A program made the position numbers and the translations under genes. A DNA stretch of 64,000 nucleotides from Sediminibacter sp. Hel_I_10 (GTDB taxonomy: Bacteria; Bacteroidota; Bacteroidia; Flavobacteriales; Flavobacteriaceae), in the NCBI RefSeq assembly GCF_000688335.1, contig NZ_JHZX01000001.1:2790001-2854000 (forward strand). Direction: 5' to 3'. The notes beneath the pieces are model-generated. The model made no database searches and was not told the origin of the DNA. It was given only the letters and a program-made list of their open reading frames with translations. The first letter of the stretch is position 1, and the number at the start of each line of letters is the position of its first letter. Positions 60,302-64,000 of this stretch are shown one piece after another.

Positions 60302-60933
60302 GATAGTAAAGATTCTTATTCGATTAAAGGCTTATTCCCAGCAAAGATATATGGCAAAAGCTTTACTTTTAGAGAAACCCTAAAATACTAGTTGTTAGTA
60401 TTTAATTCTTGACTAAAACCTCGAAAATGTAAGAAAATACATAATTAAAATTGTGTTTTATAAATTTTTAAATCTAAAACGTATAAAGCACTGATTTATA
60501 ACAATAAAGCACGCTGCTTTGTGCCTTTTTTAGAAGAGGCGCCAATATCACTGTTGCTCATATGATTAACTATAATTAAGTTTTGGTAGAACCAATTAAG
60601 AAGTTCATATGCTTCGCTTATTTTTAAGCGGTATGTTAGCATACTACAAAACTCTAGTGATTATGCCATTGCTTCGCCCAATCCTATTGCAAAATAGTGA
60701 GCAACAAAAAGCTTAAGACCAGATGGTTTCTATATCTAAATATATAACGACCAAGAATATAAAACATCTCTATGAAGACCTAATCTTTACTTATGATGAA
60801 TTGATAATAAGTATTTTTAGAATTTGGGATGTTACAAAATGCTATCCTATATTTGTTTATCATAATTTAAAAAATGAAACCGTCCAGTATAACTAAGCGC
60901 CTTGAGTCCTCTCTCTATTAAATTTAAATCATT
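60302..60933. other. 632-bp non-coding stretch upstream of the broken wecB
   Basis: No supported gene. Contents: a candidate -7 box for the leftward gene (CAAAGATA at 60342-60349, reading TATCTTTG leftwards), short palindromes (AAAGCACGCTGCTTT; GTATG...CATAC at about 60630) and the wecB promoter at 60823-60855. Nothing else recognised. Confidence 0.45.
60823..60855 (+). promoter_or_regulatory. Promoter of the wecB-like gene
   Basis: A -33 TTTG (60823-60826) and -7 TATATTTG (60848-60855) are separated by 21 bp, close to the flavobacterial sigma-A consensus, about 80 bp before the TTG start. Confidence 0.55.
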
Positions 60934-62031
60934 TTGAAAAACTTACTTCTTGTTGTTGGTACCCGCCCAAATTATATTAAAGTCACACAATTTAAGAAAG
61001 TGGCTGCAGAGCAATTCCCTGGTCAGTTTGATGTAAAAATTGTTCATACAGGTCAGCATTTTGATGAAGCCATGGCAGATGTTTTTTTTAAGCAATTGGA
61101 TATTTGGCCAGATTTTTTCCTTAAAATACCTTAAGCATCAGCAAACATACAAATGGGTGAAATCATGATTCGTTTAGAAGAGGTCATTGCCAAAAAGTTT
61201 CGCCCTGATGTCATTTTAGTCCCTGGAGATGTCAACTCTACTTTAGCTGCGGCTTTAACGGCGAATAAATTGGGTATTCCATTAGGGCATTTAGAGAGCG
61301 GCTTACGAAGTTTAGATAGAAGCATGCCAGAAGAAATCAACCGTATTTTGGTAGATGAAATCACCGATTTGTATTTTGTGACAGAGCAAAGTGGCTTAGA
61401 AAATCTAGTAAAAGAAGGCAAGCCCCAGGATACCATTCACTTTGTAGGAAATACTATGATTGACACCTTGGTTGCTTTTGAAGATGAGATTGCTTCTCAG
61501 CCCGTGCTTAAAGACTATGCGTTAGAAAATGACAACTTTATTTTGGTAACCATTCATAGGCCAGCTGCGGTTGACCATAAAGAGGGCTTGATCAAGTTAG
61601 CAGATCTGTTGACTCAGTTGCAATTTGGGAAAACTATTGTTTTTCCGATGCATCCAAGAACCCGTAAGAATATTAGTAAGTTTGGACTTCAACAAACGTT
61701 TGATGCAATCGATAATTTATTAATATTAGACCCCTTAGATTATTTTAGCTTCCAAAGTCTCATCCATAATTGTTGTTTAGTGTTAACTGACAGTGGAGGT
61801 ATTCAAGAGGAAACCACGTTTAAACAGAAACCATGTCTCACCTTAAGACCAAATACTGAGAGGCCAAGTACTATAGATATAGGAACAAATACACTGCTAA
61901 ATTTTAATATCGCGCAAATTTTAGAAGAAATAGAACTTGTCTTTAATGGGGGTTACAAAAAAGGTCAAGTGCCTAAATTTTGGGATGGTCAAGCAACACA
62001 GCGTATTTTAAAGGTGCTCTCAAGCATGTAG
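60934..62031 (+). pseudogene. wecB: UDP-N-acetylglucosamine 2-epimerase, interrupted by an in-frame TAA
   Basis: Conceptually about 365 aa in one continuous frame: GTRPNYIKVTQFKKVA, HTGQHFDEAMADVFFKQLDI, VPGDVNSTLAAALTANK, HLESGLRSLDRSMPEEINRI, DSGGIQEE and TLRPNTERPSTIDIGTN are all WecB signatures. It converts UDP-GlcNAc to UDP-ManNAc for surface polysaccharides. Codon 67 is TAA (61132-61134), exactly where relatives read a Gln in LGIPQASAN; one C-to-T change explains it. The frame also starts at TTG instead of the usual ATG. Translation could restart at the ATG at 61153 (292 aa), but the N-terminal nucleotide-binding part would be missing. It is either a recent pseudogene or a sequencing error. 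Confidence 0.85.
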
Positions 62032-62148
62032 TATTTGTTATGACAGTACTCTTAGATAGACATGTTTTTGTGATGATTTAAATAGTAGCAAACTCAATTT
62101 GATGAAATTATCGTTGTTGACAAATCACCATTAAACAATCAAAAAAAC

Positions 62149-62178
62149 TTGTGCATTTCTTTAAAGTGAGTACTTTTG
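62149..62178 (+). promoter_or_regulatory. Promoter upstream of the NusG-like gene
   Basis: A -33 TTG (62149-62151) and -7 TACTTTTG (62171-62178) 19 bp apart. The start codon is about 160 bp downstream, a long leader as expected for an antiterminator-controlled polysaccharide operon. Confidence 0.5.
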
Positions 62179-62276
62179 CGTTTAATTATAATCAGCTTGA
62201 TAATAGGTTTCTTCATGTGCTCTAAAAAACCTTCATCTCTTTCATATCAGTATGTTAGAATTTTGATGGGTATAGT

Positions 62277-62298
62277 CATATATCCGGACATATATCCG
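62277..62298 (+). repeat. Direct repeat in the leader of the polysaccharide operon
   Basis: CATATATCCG occurs at 62277-62286 and 62289-62298, with a 12-bp period; CGGA...TCCG within it is palindromic. It sits in the leader before the NusG-like gene and may be an RNA or protein recognition element. Confidence 0.4.
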
Positions 62299-62337
62299 TT
62301 TTATTCACAATATCATAGATAATTTAAAAACCAGTAG

Positions 62338-62808
62338 ATGGCTTGGCACGTGCTATATACCAAATCCCGTAACGAAAAAAAAGTCGCAGATTTGTTAGGG
62401 AAATCGGGGTTGGAAGCGTATTGTCCAGTGATTGAGCAGGTGAAACAATGGTCTGATCGAAAGAAGAAGGTCACTGTCCCATTGATTAGTTCATACGTAT
62501 TTGTTAATATTGAAGAAAAAGACAGGGATAAGGTGTTTCTTGTCCCAGGAGTAGTGCGCTATCTCTTTTGGTTGGGACGCCCCGCTATAGTAAGAGATGA
62601 GGAAATTATAGCTCTAAAAAAAGGATTAAAAGGAAGTCTGTCTTCAGTAGAGGTTTCAGATTTCAACGTTGGAGATGTGGTCCCTATTCCAGAAGGGCCC
62701 TTTAGGGATAAGGAAGGGACAGTCAAAACCGTAACTAATAATAAATTACAGCTTGTGCTAAAGGAGTTAGGTGTATTAATTACCTTAACCAAAGAAACCA
62801 AGTTGTAA
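62338..62808 (+). CDS. NusG/UpxY-family transcription antiterminator
   Basis: A 156-aa protein with the NGN domain ([31 protein letters not shown]...SYVFVNI) and a C-terminal KOW domain ([22 protein letters not shown]). Stand-alone NusG paralogues of this type (UpxY, RfaH-like) lie at the head of capsular polysaccharide operons in Bacteroidota and prevent early termination. The gene is preceded by a long leader and followed after 112 bp by ugd, as expected. It probably promotes transcription of the downstream polysaccharide genes. Confidence 0.9.
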   Translation: MAWHVLYTKSRNEKKVADLLGKSGLEAYCPVIEQVKQWSDRKKKVTVPLISSYVFVNIEEKDRDKVFLVPGVVRYLFWLGRPAIVRDEEIIALKKGLKGSLSSVEVSDFNVGDVVPIPEGPFRDKEGTVKTVTNNKLQLVLKELGVLITLTKETKL

Positions 62809-62920
62809 AACTATAAATACAGTTTATGATGAGCTTGTTAGACCAAATTATGGGACTGACCAAGCGAAGCTGTGTTTTGGGTGTATTCAATTAAGATCTA
62901 AGTTCATAAATTTAAAAATA

Positions 62921-64000
62921 ATGCAAAAAATAAAAAACATTTGTTGTATTGGTGCTGGTTATGTTGGCGGCCCAACAATGGCAGTGATTGCGCAAAAGTG
63001 CCCAGAGATTAATGTGACGGTTGTTGATATTAATGAAAAAAGGATAGCAGCTTGGAATGATGAAAATGTAGAGAATATTCCTATTTATGAACCAGGCTTG
63101 TCAGATGTGGTTAAAGAGTCTAGGGGTAGAAACTTATTTTTCTCAACGGACGTTGATGCGGCTATAAAGAATGCTGAAATGATTTTTATATCTGTAAATA
63201 CGCCAACTAAAACTTATGGTGTAGGTAAAGGTATGGCAGCAGATTTAAAATGGATTGAGCTTTGTGCAAGGCAAATTGCAAGAGTATCTATCACCGATAA
63301 AATTGTTGTTGAAAAATCAACCTTACCCGTAAGAACTGCAGAGGCTTTAAAGAGTATTTTAGAAAATACCGGTAACGGGGTTAAATTTCAAATACTGTCA
63401 AATCCTGAATTTTTAGCAGAAGGTACGGCAGTGGAAGACCTCATGGATCCAGACCGTGTACTTATTGGTGGCGATATCGATACCGAAGAGGGAAGAACCG
63501 CAATCCAAACGTTGGTAGATGTGTATGCGCATTGGGTCAATAAAGAAAATATTTTAACCACTAATGTCTGGTCATCAGAGCTTTCAAAGCTCACAGCTAA
63601 TGCCTTTTTAGCCCAGCGGGTATCAAGCATCAACGCTATGAGTGAACTCTGTGAAAAAACAGGAGCAGATGTTAACGAGGTAGCTCGTGCCATTGGGATG
63701 GATTCCCGTATAGGTTCTAAGTTCTTAAAATCTTCAGTTGGTTTTGGGGGCTCTTGTTTTCAAAAAGATATCCTGAATTTGGTATATATCGCCAAGCGTT
63801 TTGGATTGCAAGAGGTGGCAGATTATTGGGAGCAGGTTATAATTATGAATGATCATCAAAAGAGACGCTTCGCAATGAATATTGTAGAATCCTTATTTAA
63901 TACCGTTTCCGGAAAGAAAATTGCACTTTTAGGATGGGCATTTAAGAAAGACACAAACGATACTCGAGAATCTGCAGCCATCTATGTAGCAGATTATTTG
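62921..64000 (+). CDS. ugd: UDP-glucose 6-dehydrogenase (3' end off window)
   Basis: The first 360 codons of UDP-glucose 6-dehydrogenase, which oxidises UDP-glucose to UDP-glucuronate for polysaccharides. Features: dinucleotide-binding [10 protein letters not shown] (residues 11-20), [52 protein letters not shown], and the catalytic Cys279 in [24 protein letters not shown] is the start of the UDP-binding domain. The form with the insertion GVGKGMAAD is the eukaryote-like/bacteroidotal long type. It runs off the right edge, so about 100 residues are missing. Confidence 0.95.
   Translation, partial: MQKIKNICCIGAGYVGGPTMAVIAQKCPEINVTVVDINEKRIAAWNDENVENIPIYEPGLSDVVKESRGRNLFFSTDVDAAIKNAEMIFISVNTPTKTYGVGKGMAADLKWIELCARQIARVSITDKIVVEKSTLPVRTAEALKSILENTGNGVKFQILSNPEFLAEGTAVEDLMDPDRVLIGGDIDTEEGRTAIQTLVDVYAHWVNKENILTTNVWSSELSKLTANAFLAQRVSSINAMSELCEKTGADVNEVARAIGMDSRIGSKFLKSSVGFGGSCFQKDILNLVYIAKRFGLQEVADYWEQVIIMNDHQKRRFAMNIVESLFNTVSGKKIALLGWAFKKDTNDTRESAAIYVADYL

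Overview
The window comes from a low-GC Bacteroidota genome, most likely a marine-type member of the Flavobacteriaceae. The evidence is SusC/SusD proteins, type IX secretion (T9SS) C-terminal sorting domains, flavobacterial promoters with a TAnnTTTG -7 box, and a complete beta-mannan utilisation locus. No tRNA, rRNA, CRISPR array or IS element was recognised.

Region 1 (1-about 24.9 kb) is part of a prophage, read almost entirely leftwards. Its right end holds a phage repressor (24550, + strand) facing a long early operon across an operator-filled promoter. The early operon contains small regulators, an HNH endonuclease, a 1095-aa primase-helicase, many tiny ORFs, a P-loop ATPase, a Zn-finger protein and a DUF550-like nucleotide pyrophosphohydrolase. 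It continues into a run of small cassette-like genes separated by large inverted repeats (13.2-14.6 kb) and ends at a terminator. A non-coding stretch follows (12.65-13.2 kb) with two repressor-type operators, eight CTTGAAC/GTTCAAG iterons next to AT-rich DNA (a candidate origin), and a GC-rich patch. Next come tail and adhesin genes (12.6-8.9 kb), a lysis cassette (holin, M15 endolysin, candidate unimolecular spanin), a small + strand regulatory pair with its own palindromic operator, an S49 prohead protease, a capsid protein, another virion protein and a phospholipase D-like gene cut by the window edge. Three leftward units share an exact 17-bp element (TTACCGTGACATGGTTT) always 17 bp from a -7-like box: a candidate phage late promoter. 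Integrase, terminase and portal are not in the window.

Region 2 (about 24.94-25.24 kb) is a 103-bp tandem repeat array (2.6 units) preceded by a perfect 24-bp-arm hairpin, at the prophage/host junction.

Region 3 (25.4-48.2 kb) is a beta-mannan (acetylated galactoglucomannan) polysaccharide utilisation locus. The + strand set is GH5, a CE2-like esterase, a SASA esterase and GH3. The - strand operon is GH26, SSS symporter, GH130 mannosylglucose phosphorylase, mannobiose/cellobiose 2-epimerase, Calx-beta-GH26 and a GH5_7-type mannanase. Further along are an AraC regulator, SusC, SusD, a SusE-like TIG-domain lipoprotein and a GH27 alpha-galactosidase. Together they would deacetylate, debranch and cut mannan at the surface, import mannobiose, epimerise it to mannosylglucose and phosphorolyse it to mannose-1-phosphate and glucose.

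Region 4 (48.5-51.7 kb) is a leftward mini-operon: a 58-aa peptide with a Tat-like leader, AHA cleavage site and short Gly/Pro-rich tail; a PqqD-like/HPr-kinase-like fusion; a nucleotidyltransferase; and an outer-membrane beta-barrel. It looks like an uncharacterised peptide-modification system and is my best candidate for something undescribed.

Region 5 (51.9-60.3 kb) holds two giant T9SS-secreted surface proteins. Region 6 (60.8-64.0 kb) starts a surface-polysaccharide cluster: a UDP-GlcNAc 2-epimerase gene broken by one in-frame TAA, a NusG/UpxY-like antiterminator, and UDP-glucose 6-dehydrogenase running off the right edge.
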